A stretch of DNA of 64,000 nt from contig CALCEY010000015.1 in NCBI GenBank assembly GCA_937900415.1, forward strand, positions 124,001 through 188,000, written 5' to 3'. Source of the stretch: an uncultured Clostridia bacterium. Lineage in GTDB: Bacteria; Bacillota; Clostridia; Peptostreptococcales; Anaerovoracaceae. Of this stretch, positions 42,934 through 51,201 are shown in pieces. The notes beneath the pieces are model-generated. The model saw only the letters and a list, made by a program, of their open reading frames with translations. It did not search any database and was not told the origin of the DNA. How positions within the stretch are numbered: the stretch's first letter is position 1; every line of letters begins with the position of its first letter. Made by a program: the position numbers and the translations under genes.

Positions 42934-43947
42934 GTGGAAGCAATTGATAATTCCGGAAAACTGACATATATCGACATGGGAGGCATAGCTGTTCCTGACG
43001 TGCTGAGAAGTCTGGCGATAAGGCTCGAGGCCAGAGGATTTGAGGCTTATGCCGTAGGCGGCTGCGTTCGCGATATGTTAATGGGAAGAAAGCCTTGTGA
43101 TTTTGATTTGATAACAAATGCAGATTTCAGAAGTCTTAAGGAAATCTTTCCGGAAGCTGTGGTTTTAAGTAAAAAATTCAGTGTTGTGCACATTGATAAT
43201 GTGGGAAAAGCCGGGAAATCTGATGAAATAAATAATGAAAACGGGCTTGCAATAAGCGCCGATATAGCGACTTACCGTAATGAGGAAAGCTATAGGGACG
43301 GGAGGCCATATGAATTTTTCTTCGTTGATGATATAGAGGAGGATTTGCCGAGACGTGATTTTACAATAAATGCCATTGCCATGAGGCTTATGGTTTCGGC
43401 GGATTCGGCAGCTTCGGCAAGCCTGGCGGAAATATCAGGAAAAAGCGGCGGCGAAGCCTTATTCATAGATATGTTCGGAGGAGTCGGAGACCTTCATAGC
43501 AGGATCATACGTTCTATAGGGGCGGCGGAAGCAAGGTTTAAAGAAGACCCCCTTCGCATGCTACGGGCAGTCAGGATAGCGGCTCAGCTGAATTTTGAGC
43601 CGGACGAGGAGATTAGCAAGGCGATAACGTCAAACAGCCGGCTTTTTGAAAATATGAATGGAGAAAAAGCAGGCCTTGAGCTTGTGAAGCTGCTGACTGC
43701 CGAGCATGCCGGCAAGGGACTCGGCTTGCTGTTTGACAGAGGAGCGATTCATATGCTTCTGGGCGGAGCAGGAGCGAAAAGGCTTTCTGTGGTGGAAAGG
43801 CTAAAGCTGAAAAGGCTGTGCAAATATATAGACGAATGTAAAAGAGACGAAGAAGTTCGTCTCAGGCTGTTTTTTTCATGTTTTAAGCGTAAAAGAAGAA
43901 TTGGCGCATGCGAGAGACTCAAAATCCAAATAACGTGTAAAACGTAA
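42934..43947 (+). CDS. cca: CCA tRNA nucleotidyltransferase, short form
   Basis: Adds or repairs the tRNA 3' CCA end. Starts at GTG 42934. Class II nucleotidyltransferase motifs are complete: GGCVRDMLMG, the DFD metal pair in CDFDLITNAD, RRDFTINAIAMR and the RNA-base discriminating region EDPLRMLRAVR. At 337 residues it is about 60-110 shorter than most clostridial CCA enzymes and has no HD domain. The C-terminal tail helices appear cut off at KIQITCKT, with recD2 starting 18 bases later. It may be natural reduction, or a truncated gene with reduced tRNA-tail binding. Confidence 0.88.
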   Translation: MEAIDNSGKLTYIDMGGIAVPDVLRSLAIRLEARGFEAYAVGGCVRDMLMGRKPCDFDLITNADFRSLKEIFPEAVVLSKKFSVVHIDNVGKAGKSDEINNENGLAISADIATYRNEESYRDGRPYEFFFVDDIEEDLPRRDFTINAIAMRLMVSADSAASASLAEISGKSGGEALFIDMFGGVGDLHSRIIRSIGAAEARFKEDPLRMLRAVRIAAQLNFEPDEEISKAITSNSRLFENMNGEKAGLELVKLLTAEHAGKGLGLLFDRGAIHMLLGGAGAKRLSVVERLKLKRLCKYIDECKRDEEVRLRLFFSCFKRKRRIGACERLKIQITCKT

Positions 43948-43965
43948 AGTAAGAAAAGTGATTGA

Positions 43966-45774
43966 ATGATGGAATTTATTGAAAAGGACGACAACATAAC
44001 AAGAATAAGCCAGGTCACCCCGGAGGTGGCCTTGTTTTTACGGAACCTCGGCTTTTCAAATTATTATATAATAAAGATATTTGCTCTTGTCGGCGACGCG
44101 GCCATCGCGTTGACAGAGGACAATCCGTACTGGCTTCTTGAAGAGTTTCCGAACATGAAGTTCGAAACGGCCGACAAGGCGGCGTTTGCTTTGGGCTCTG
44201 AGAAAAACAGCTTTTTCAGAATAGAGGCGGCTATAAAGCACGGCCTTTCAGTTTACATAGGCAGAGGACATACCTTCGTGCCTGCCAGAGAATTTTGTTT
44301 ACAGATAGGAGAATTTACAGGGCTGAGCAGCGAGAGTATAGAGGATGTAATGGAGGATATGGCGCTGTCCGGAGAATTACAGCTTACAGTGCTGGACGGC
44401 CGTGAAGTGCTTTACTTTTACGGATATTACAAGACTGAATGTATGGTCGTTCGGAAAATAACGGAAATGAATGAGGAAAAGCCAAAAGACGTTGCCGCTA
44501 ATGTGGATGCCGTTATAAGAAAAGCGGAAAGCGGCGGAGACACAGCGCTTTCGGAACAACAGCGAGAAGCCGTTGAAAATTCTCTCAGACACAGCGTTTC
44601 CATAATAACCGGAGGACCGGGAACCGGAAAGACCACCATAATAAATACGCTTATAAAGATAATGGAAAAGGGAGGTCTTGATGTTGCAGTTGCAGCGCCT
44701 ACGGGACGAGCAGCAAAGCGAATAACTGAGACCAGCGGAAAGACTGCCGTTACCGTTCACCGCCTTTTGGATTATTATTATGACGAAGAACAGGGCAGAA
44801 TGGTATTTGGCAAAAACGCCGAAAATCCTTTGGACTATGACGCCGTTATCATAGACGAGGCTTCCATGATGGATTTGATGCTTACGGGAGTTTTGCTGAG
44901 GGCGATAAAGCCAGGCAGCAGGCTCATACTTACAGGAGATGCCGATCAGCTCCCTTCGGTTGGAGCAGGCAATGTGCTTGGAGACTTGATAGACAGCGGA
45001 TATGTTTACACGTCGAGACTTACTGAAATTTTCCGCCAGGCAGAGGAAAGTATGATAACGGTAAACGCTCATGCTATCCGAAAAGGCTCATATCCGCTGT
45101 ATGGAGGAGACTTTCAGCTTGTACGGGTTGATAAGCAAACTGACATTACAGAAAAAATTGTATCCCTTGCCGCCTCTTTTACACCGGATACGGTGCAAGT
45201 TCTTACGCCCGTTAAAAAAGGTGTTTTAGGAAGCGCCAACTTGAATGTCAGACTTCAAGAGGCCTTTAACCCAAAAGACGATAAAAAGGAAGAGCTGCAA
45301 TTCGGCAATATCGTCTTCAGAGCAGGCGACAGGGTAATGCAGATAAAAAACAATTACAGGCTTGAATATAAGAAGAAGGACGGCTCTGCCGGCAAAGGAA
45401 TTTTTAACGGCGAGACGGGAATCGTCGTTGCGGCGGCGGGAGAAGAAAAACGGCTTACCGTGTGTTATGACGGAGAACGCTGGGTGGAGTACGAATATAT
45501 ACGTCTCGACGAAATAGAGCTGGCATATGCAGTTACAGTTCATAAGAGTCAGGGAAGTGAATTTCCGGTTGTAATCATACCGATGAGCTGGTTTCCGCCG
45601 GCGCTTGCTACCAGAAATCTCATATATACGGCTGTTACCAGGGGAAAAGAAAGGGTGATAATCGTAGGGAGAGACGACTATCTGAACGCTATGGTGGACA
45701 ATAATGAAGAGGGGCGTCGGAATTCAGGAATAAAAACGAGACTTAAGGGGGTGTATGAGGGATTTTTGATTTGA
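43966..45774 (+). CDS. recD2: RecD2-like SF1B helicase, short N-terminus
   Basis: 5'-3' DNA helicase, 602 residues. After a helix-hairpin region (about 10-170) come the helicase motifs: ITGGPGTGKTTIINTL (I), APTGRAAKRI (Ia), VIIDEASMMD (II), LTGDADQLPSVGAGNVLGD (III) and the C-terminal VHKSQGSEFPVVIIP and YTAVTRGKERVII. Typical RecD2 is 720-830 residues with an N-terminal OB domain, absent here. No RecB/C accompany it. comF overlaps its 3' end by 4 bases. DNA-metabolism role intact, but the missing N-terminus may change substrate loading. Confidence 0.9.
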   Translation: MMEFIEKDDNITRISQVTPEVALFLRNLGFSNYYIIKIFALVGDAAIALTEDNPYWLLEEFPNMKFETADKAAFALGSEKNSFFRIEAAIKHGLSVYIGRGHTFVPAREFCLQIGEFTGLSSESIEDVMEDMALSGELQLTVLDGREVLYFYGYYKTECMVVRKITEMNEEKPKDVAANVDAVIRKAESGGDTALSEQQREAVENSLRHSVSIITGGPGTGKTTIINTLIKIMEKGGLDVAVAAPTGRAAKRITETSGKTAVTVHRLLDYYYDEEQGRMVFGKNAENPLDYDAVIIDEASMMDLMLTGVLLRAIKPGSRLILTGDADQLPSVGAGNVLGDLIDSGYVYTSRLTEIFRQAEESMITVNAHAIRKGSYPLYGGDFQLVRVDKQTDITEKIVSLAASFTPDTVQVLTPVKKGVLGSANLNVRLQEAFNPKDDKKEELQFGNIVFRAGDRVMQIKNNYRLEYKKKDGSAGKGIFNGETGIVVAAAGEEKRLTVCYDGERWVEYEYIRLDEIELAYAVTVHKSQGSEFPVVIIPMSWFPPALATRNLIYTAVTRGKERVIIVGRDDYLNAMVDNNEEGRRNSGIKTRLKGVYEGFLI

Positions 45775-46589
45775 GAAAGATGGACTTTTTAGGGAGGAAA
45801 ATCACGGAGCTTATTTTTCCGTCATCCCTTTATTGTATTTGCTGTGGAAAATACATTGACAAAAGCCGAGCCTATTCGCTGTGCGATCATTGTATAAAGA
45901 GGATGAACTTTAATATGACAGAGATTGGGCTAAACGACGGCATTAACTATGCGCTGCCGGGAAATCCTGACGCCGGGACGCCGGGAAAGCTTTTGAATTC
46001 TGCTGCGGCGGCTATGGGATACGGACTCTATGAAAGACAGATCATCTTCGAGCTAAAGTACGGAGGAAAAACATATATAGCAAGACATATCGCCGATATA
46101 CTTTATGACTGTCTTAAAAAGCACTTATCTGACACGGGCAGTTGTCCTTGGTTTGAAGCAGATATTATTCTGCCTGTGCCGCTTCACAAGGAGAAACTGA
46201 AACAGCGAGGCTTTAATCAAGCTGCTAAAATATCGGTGCATTTAGGAGAAAGAACAGGCATACCTGTATGCGTTGACGGCCTTGAGCGGGTAAAGGCCAC
46301 GATTGCGCAACGTGCCTTATCTTCATCTGAAAGAAGGGCAAATGTTGACGGAGCCTTTAGGGTAAATCCGCGAAAATGCAGGTTCCTCATGGGAAAACGC
46401 ATATTGCTGATTGACGATATATTTACTACCGGGGCCACAGCCTTTGCCTGTGCCGACAGCTTAATGAGAAACGGGGTGGGGCGCGTTGATTTTCTTGCAT
46501 TATCTTTTTCAGGAAACCGGCAGCATAATTTTGATGAAAATGTCTCAGACTCTTGCGCATTTTCATGTTTGGATGATAGAATAACGTAG
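45771..46589 (+). CDS. comF: ComF-family phosphoribosyltransferase-like protein
   Basis: A 272-residue competence-related protein. N-terminal zinc-finger cysteines CICCGKY and CDHC, then a type I phosphoribosyltransferase fold with the PRPP loop LLIDDIFTTGATAFACAD. In naturally competent bacteria ComFC assists ssDNA uptake; in others its role is unclear. TTG 45771 was chosen: GAGGG at 45757-45761 is 9 bases upstream and the TTGA overlap couples it to recD2. Its downstream partner hpf, with a structured RNA between, is the standard clostridial arrangement. Confidence 0.9.
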   Translation: MRKMDFLGRKITELIFPSSLYCICCGKYIDKSRAYSLCDHCIKRMNFNMTEIGLNDGINYALPGNPDAGTPGKLLNSAAAAMGYGLYERQIIFELKYGGKTYIARHIADILYDCLKKHLSDTGSCPWFEADIILPVPLHKEKLKQRGFNQAAKISVHLGERTGIPVCVDGLERVKATIAQRALSSSERRANVDGAFRVNPRKCRFLMGKRILLIDDIFTTGATAFACADSLMRNGVGRVDFLALSFSGNRQHNFDENVSDSCAFSCLDDRIT

Positions 46590-46756
46590 AGCTGTTCAGG
46601 TCTGTGGTTGCAAGTCCAGGCCAGGTACGGGCGAAAGGATCCACGTAAGCTGTCACGCAGAGCTCGGGCAGTGAGCATGGCGTACCTTAGGAGTAAGTCC
46701 TCCGCAAAGCGGATAAAGGCAAGTGTGGGGTCAAAGACCAGGTCAGCTGAACGGCC
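46590..46756 (+). ncRNA. Candidate raiA-motif structured RNA
   Basis: About 165 GC-rich bases with many short complementary arms sit between comF and hpf. The ends close: GTTCAG (46594-46599) with CTGAAC (46747-46752), and GTCT (46600-46603) with AGAC (46735-46738). A very strong terminator follows directly. No coding frame is supported. Position between comFC and raiA/hpf is the diagnostic context of the raiA RNA motif, a noncoding RNA of Clostridia and Actinobacteria linked to sporulation. I cannot confirm the covariance-model match by eye. It lacks the SRP GGAAGCAGCC apex and RNase P signatures. Confidence 0.65.
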
Positions 46757-46798
46757 AAAAGACAAAAGACGTCATATATATGACGTCTTTTGTCTTTT
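46757..46798 (+). terminator. Terminator of the raiA-like RNA
   Basis: A 42-base perfect palindrome with arms beginning AAAAGACAAAAGACGTCAT ends in TTTT. It works on either strand. Confidence 0.9.
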
Positions 46799-46804
46799 AC
46801 AGGA

Positions 46805-47041
46805 ATAATGGAAAAGGTTTTCGGTACAGAATTTCAGCCTGAGCTGTAAATCCGGCTATGGTGTACAGTATTCCTGCCAGCAGACTGAACGATAAGGTAT
46901 ATGGCTGTTTATATGAGCGGGAACGTCACATCTAGTGGCTGAACAGGAGACAGCCGTGGTATCGGAGATAGGAGAAAGCTGATTTATGAACAGACCGCCG
47001 CTCCATGCGGTTCCTGCAAGCGGAGGAATACTTACGTCCAT
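46805..47041 (-). pseudogene. NhaC antiporter fragment
   Basis: The minus strand reads MDVSIPPLAGTAWSGGLF followed by LSPISDTTAV and CDVPAHI, closely paralleling the NhaC core at 49.8 kb (VPASYTAGAVLVGALFGDKLSPMSDTTV, then DVISHI, cited as separate pieces). After about 55 residues the frame breaks and continues in another (LYTIAGFTAQAEIL). Only one internal segment remains. A relic, probably of an older antiporter gene. Confidence 0.6.
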
Positions 47042-47138
47042 TGCGAGATTTGTAATATTATATTTTTTTCGATTTCAGTAGACGTGTTTTTTTACTGTTA
47101 AAGTTCACTTAAAAATCGCTTTAATTTATTGCAAGTTG

Positions 47139-47147
47139 TGCTATAAT
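47139..47147 (+). promoter_or_regulatory. Extended -10 promoter of hpf
   Basis: TGCTATAAT is an extended -10 lying 28 bases before the hpf start, which has a full AGGAGGT (47161-47167). Confidence 0.55.
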
Positions 47148-47174
47148 AAAAGAAAAGCGTAGGAGGTCATCATT

Positions 47175-47699
47175 ATGAAGATCATCGTAACCGGAAAGAA
47201 CATCAACGTCAGCGACAAGATTCAGTCTGCGATTGAAAAGAGATTTGAAAAGTTCGGAAGGTATTTTGCCGACGACATCAAGGCAAATGTTGTAATACAT
47301 CCTGAAAAAGCCAAGGTCAAGATGGAGACCACTATCGTGGCCAGGAATACGATTTTCAGGGCGGAGAATGTCTCCCAGGATGTATTCGACTGTATAGATA
47401 TTGTAGCCGACAAATTGACGAGACAGATTTCAAAGTACAAGGACAAGATGATTAAAAAGAACAAATCAAACGAGTCCGTAAGATTTGAGATGATTCCTGA
47501 GCCGGAGAAGCAGGAAGAGGGGAAAATCGTTAAAAATAAGAAATTCCATCTTACTCCTATGACTGTAGACGAAGCTGTTTTGCAGATGGATTTGCTGCAG
47601 CATGATTTCTTCGTATTCCTCAACGTCGAGACTGACAGCGTAAGCGTAGTTTACGTAAGAACAGACGGAGACTATGGAGTTTTGGATACAACCTATTAA
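47175..47699 (+). CDS. hpf: Ribosome hibernation-promoting factor, long form
   Basis: A 174-residue protein that pairs 70S ribosomes into inactive 100S dimers in stationary phase. The N-terminal beta-alpha-beta-beta-beta-alpha domain (1-100, MKIIVTGKNINVSDKIQSAI) binds the decoding centre. A charged linker leads to the C-terminal dimerisation domain (about 118-174, FHLTPMTVDEAVLQMDLLQH). Full length for long HPF. Own promoter and perfect ribosome-binding site. Confidence 0.95.
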   Translation: MKIIVTGKNINVSDKIQSAIEKRFEKFGRYFADDIKANVVIHPEKAKVKMETTIVARNTIFRAENVSQDVFDCIDIVADKLTRQISKYKDKMIKKNKSNESVRFEMIPEPEKQEEGKIVKNKKFHLTPMTVDEAVLQMDLLQHDFFVFLNVETDSVSVVYVRTDGDYGVLDTTY

Positions 47700-47714
47700 G
47701 ATAAGTTTAATCGC

Positions 47715-47774
47715 AACCACCGGCTATGCCGGTGGTTTGTTATGTCTCTCTCAGTTGAATGAGGGACTTTTTTT
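47715..47774 (+). terminator. hpf terminators (two tandem hairpins)
   Basis: AACCACCGGC-tat-GCCGGTGGTT (47715-47737) with a weak T tail, then GTCTCTCTCA/TGAGGGAC (47744-47767, imperfect) followed by seven T. Confidence 0.65.
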
Positions 47775-48240
47775 CATGGAATATGTTGTCAAATGACGGA
47801 TTGATTCTTTGCTTTAGCGCTTTTAACGCTGTTTATAATGTTCCGGTATGCTTAACCGTACCGCAGATGTTATGGAAAAGGATGATTTCTGCGGTGACTT
47901 CAATTTCTTCAAATTTTTTAGTATATTTTTATAGATGAGCCGGAAGAGCCGTACATCGTTAGAAGTCTCCTATGAGCCGGCGCATAGCTTTCTTCTTCCT
48001 GCTTTTGTACTTTCATTTGTCTGCCTTCGCTCTCTCGTTTTCCTTCCTTCGCAGAAAAGATATCGTCTGCTGTTCTATAATTTTTGATAAAATGTAAAAT
48101 ATCTTTACAAAATTATAAAGAAATTTTGCGGAAAAAAAGATTTTTTTACATGGAAGAAAGCGAAAAAAAGGAGAAAACGCTCATTTATTGTCTATAATAT
48201 AGAAAAACGTAATAGAATATGGGAAAACGGCCTGCAGTTC
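47775..48240. other. Long intergenic region upstream of the sigma-54 promoter
   Basis: About 470 AT-rich bases with no supported gene. Two ATGAGCCGG-type words (47935 and 47971) resemble the 14.7-kb repeats. Three copies of (G/A)AAAACG at 48173, 48203 and 48223 (spacings 30 and 20) precede the sigma-54 promoter and could be activator half-sites. Confidence 0.45.
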
Positions 48241-48245
48241 GATGA

Positions 48246-48261
48246 TGGCACGATTATTGCT
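48246..48261 (+). promoter_or_regulatory. Sigma-54 (-24/-12) promoter
   Basis: TGGCACGATTATTGCT matches the consensus TGGCAC-N5-TTGCW exactly, with GG at 48247-48248 and GC at 48259-48260. It lies 42 bases before the M19-like gene. A sigma-54 activator is encoded 3 kb downstream. Use of RpoN is therefore strongly predicted. Confidence 0.88.
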
Positions 48262-48302
48262 ATTTATAATTGCAACATTAAACTTTTTGCAGGAGGCAGA
48301 TT

Positions 48303-49304
48303 ATGAAAGATTTAAAAAACGCTTATGTGATGGACGCATGTATCTGGCCTGAAAACGGCAGATTCACGGGAATGTCGGAGGACTATAAAGAATCGCTGCT
48401 GGACGCATGTTTCCTAACTCTGGACGGAACAGACTTCAGAACAGGAGTTGAATGTCTTGGACAGGTGTCGAAGCTTACCGATGATCCGTCAGAAAAAATA
48501 AAGATTGCAAGGACTTATGATGACCTGATGAAGAACAAGGCTGAGGGTTATAAGTCTATGATTCTGTATTTCCAGGATCCTGCGCCGCTGGAAAATAAAG
48601 TATATGTAGCTAAAGCTTTCTATGAAATGGGAGTAAGAGTAATCCAGATGTCCTATAATAAGGGCGGTTACATAGGAGGAGGCTGCGTCGAAGGCGGAAA
48701 TTACGGCCTTACCGATTTCGGAAAAGCTCTAGTAAAAGAATTTAATCAGATAGGAATGCTCATAGACCTTTCCCACTGTGGACCGAAGGTTGTGTCAGAC
48801 GTGCTGGAGCTCAGCGAAAAACCTGTTACGATAGGACATACATGCTGCAAGGCTTTAGCCGATAATCCAAGAAACAAAACTGACGAGCAGATGAAGAGAC
48901 TGAAAGAAAACGGCGGCGTTATCGGTATGACGCCATGGGCTCCGATATGCTGGAAGCGTAAGGAAAACGTTCCTCCTACTATTGAGGATTATCTTGACCA
49001 TGTTTGTCATGCTGTAGAGGTAGTAGGCATAGACCACGTGGGATTTGCCAGCGATAACAACCTCGACCATAACAGCGATCTTTCCGGAATCAGCTCTCAG
49101 GGCTCTCTGTATGACCTTGTGGTAGGAGGCTATAACAAGAATGTAAGCACAGATCCTAAAGAAAGACATGCTTTAGGTTTCACAGGCGCTTTGGATGTTC
49201 AGAACATCGTGGACGGAATGAGAAGAAGAGGCTTTAACAATGAGGAAATAGAGAAGTTCCTCGGAGGCAACTTCCTGAGAGTGATAAAGGAAGTATGGAA
49301 ATAA
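48303..49304 (+). CDS. Peptidase M19 (renal dipeptidase) family protein with altered metal site
   Basis: A 333-residue TIM-barrel amidohydrolase of the membrane dipeptidase family, without signal peptide. The second metal site is conserved: MLIDLSHCGP and TIGHTCCKALADNPRNKTDE, plus catalytic-Asp region VGFASDN. The first site is not: the N-terminal HxD (normally DGHNDL) reads MDACIWPE, and the bridging-Glu position (normally EGG) reads FQDP. It may use one metal, a different substrate, or be a non-enzymatic binder. Transcribed from the sigma-54 promoter with NhaC 28 bases downstream. Confidence 0.85.
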   Translation: MKDLKNAYVMDACIWPENGRFTGMSEDYKESLLDACFLTLDGTDFRTGVECLGQVSKLTDDPSEKIKIARTYDDLMKNKAEGYKSMILYFQDPAPLENKVYVAKAFYEMGVRVIQMSYNKGGYIGGGCVEGGNYGLTDFGKALVKEFNQIGMLIDLSHCGPKVVSDVLELSEKPVTIGHTCCKALADNPRNKTDEQMKRLKENGGVIGMTPWAPICWKRKENVPPTIEDYLDHVCHAVEVVGIDHVGFASDNNLDHNSDLSGISSQGSLYDLVVGGYNKNVSTDPKERHALGFTGALDVQNIVDGMRRRGFNNEEIEKFLGGNFLRVIKEVWK

Positions 49305-49332
49305 TCGTTTTAGTAAAATAAGGAGGTCTGAG

Positions 49333-50733
49333 ATGGAAAAGAAAAATAATATGACAGGGGTTAAAGCCCTGATTATTATGTTGTCTTCGGCTGCCGCTAT
49401 ATTTATAGGCGCACTTGTCGTAAAGTCGCCGACTGTAGTAAATCTTATAGTGGCAGGACTTATCGCCATATTTTTATCTATGGCGTGGGGCGTAAAATGG
49501 GATGATATTCAAAATGATATATTGGATATGGCCAGAAGGATGTTCCCCGCTATTTTAATTCTTATATTTGTAGGAATGCTCATAGGAGCATGGATTTCCA
49601 GCGGCACAGTGCCTATTTTGATTTATTGGGGATTAAAAATTCTTACACCTAAATTCTTCCTGGTAATAGCATGTTTAACGTGCTCTGTCATGTCGCTTAT
49701 GACAGGTACCTCGTGGGGAACTGTAGGTACCATAGGCGTTGCTTTCATGGGAATTGCTGTAGGACTTGAGGTGCCTGCCTCTTATACGGCCGGCGCTGTG
49801 CTTGTCGGAGCTCTATTCGGAGATAAGCTTTCGCCTATGTCCGATACGACGGTTCTTGCGCCTGCAATGGCTGGAACAGATGTAATCAGCCATATCAAGT
49901 ACATGCTCTGGACCACTGTGCCAAGCTATTTGATTTCGCTGATATTCTTCTTCGTGGTTGGTCTCAGATTCGGAGAAGGTTCTGTGGAAACAGAAGAATA
50001 TACGCAGATAATTTCAACCTTGGAGTCCACTTTTAATCTGAATCCTATACTGATACTTCCGCCTATTGTGGTTCTGTTCCTGATTTTCAAGCAGAAACCT
50101 ATTATTCCTTCATTTGCGATAGGAATAGCTCTTGGCGTCATATTTGCAATGATATTCCAGGATTATAACCTGACGGATATATTGGCTGCGCTTAACGGAG
50201 GATATACCAGAACTACGGATATAGAGGTAGTGGACACGATGCTTTGCAGGGGCGGAATAAGCAGCATGCTCAGCTCTGTGGCGATAGTAATAGCAGCGTC
50301 AATATTCGGAGCTCCGCTTAAGACTGCCGGAGTAATCGACTTTGCAGTTGCTAAGATCATGAAAGTTGCTACAGGACAGAAGAGCGTGCTTTTCTCGTCA
50401 TATATATTCCATACCTTCCTGATTCTGACTATAGGCGGTTATTATACAACCTTCTCGATGGCAGGACCTGTGCTTCAGCCGCTTTATGAGAAGTATGGCC
50501 TTGACAAGGTGAATCTCTCCAGATGCCTTGAAGATTCAGGAACCACTTTCTCGCCGCTGGTTCCTTGGTGCAGCAACGGCGTATATTTTACAAGTACGCT
50601 GGGCGTGGCATACAGCGCGTATGCTTTCACGACGCCTATGTGCTGGCTGTGCATGGTATTTGCGTTTATCTATATCGCAACAGGCTTTAAAATTAAGCAA
50701 GCTCCTAAAAAAGATGAGGAAGCGTCTGCTTAA
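49333..50733 (+). CDS. nhaC: NhaC-family Na+/H+ antiporter (sigma-54 operon)
   Basis: A 466-residue polytopic protein with about 12 helices. Signatures: LMTGTSWGTVGTIGVAFMG and GDKLSPMSDTTVLAPAMAG. The latter loop is the canonical NhaC motif, more typical than that of the copy at 28 kb. AGGAGG precedes ATG. Co-transcribed with the M19-like protein, so it probably moves that protein's substrate or product in exchange for Na+ or H+. It is followed by a terminator. Confidence 0.9.
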   Translation: MEKKNNMTGVKALIIMLSSAAAIFIGALVVKSPTVVNLIVAGLIAIFLSMAWGVKWDDIQNDILDMARRMFPAILILIFVGMLIGAWISSGTVPILIYWGLKILTPKFFLVIACLTCSVMSLMTGTSWGTVGTIGVAFMGIAVGLEVPASYTAGAVLVGALFGDKLSPMSDTTVLAPAMAGTDVISHIKYMLWTTVPSYLISLIFFFVVGLRFGEGSVETEEYTQIISTLESTFNLNPILILPPIVVLFLIFKQKPIIPSFAIGIALGVIFAMIFQDYNLTDILAALNGGYTRTTDIEVVDTMLCRGGISSMLSSVAIVIAASIFGAPLKTAGVIDFAVAKIMKVATGQKSVLFSSYIFHTFLILTIGGYYTTFSMAGPVLQPLYEKYGLDKVNLSRCLEDSGTTFSPLVPWCSNGVYFTSTLGVAYSAYAFTTPMCWLCMVFAFIYIATGFKIKQAPKKDEEASA

Positions 50734-51201
50734 TTATCAGATGAGCCTTGAATTACAGCATTGTTTCAGCTGAAAACGGCAGGCATGACGGCTTTTCATA
50801 GGCCGGCGGCAGGCAGTTTTTTCGGAGGCTCTTTGCAATAAAATTTTATAAGGTGCATCGGGGCGATACAGAATGGCCGGGCCGCGCGTTTGCGCGGCCT
50901 TTGCTGTTTGCTGAAAGTACACATATGAATTTTTTAGACGTTAGACGTTATAAGATGGGAAAAACAATAGGCCGTACGTCTTCTGTCCGCCCTGCCTGCC
51001 GCTTTCTTTGAGAACTCTCCAGCTTTCTTTTCGCGCTGTAGGTTTTCGATGATGCTTTTATAATTAGCTGAATCATGTTATAATTTTTTTAGGCGGCGGA
51101 GAAGAGAGCTGAGATGAAAAAATCTTTTCCGGAATATTGCGGTTAAGTCCGGCCGGCAAAGCTTGCCGCCATACGCAACGATGAAAGTGAGGGAAGAGAA
51201 G
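50734..51201. other. Intergenic region before the sigma-54 activator
   Basis: Contains the operon terminator (50880-50902), a short duplication GACGTTA at 50938/50945, and a TATAAT-like box (about 51079-51084). No gene is supported. Confidence 0.45.
50880..50902 (+). terminator. Terminator after the sigma-54 operon
   Basis: GGCCGCGC-gttt-GCGCGGCC, a perfect 8-bp GC stem, followed by TTTG. The T run is short. Confidence 0.65.

Noticed and set aside
46590..46756. SRP RNA or RNase P RNA
   Set aside because: The SRP apical GGAAGCAGCC tetraloop region and the RNase P conserved core were not found; gene context points to the raiA motif.
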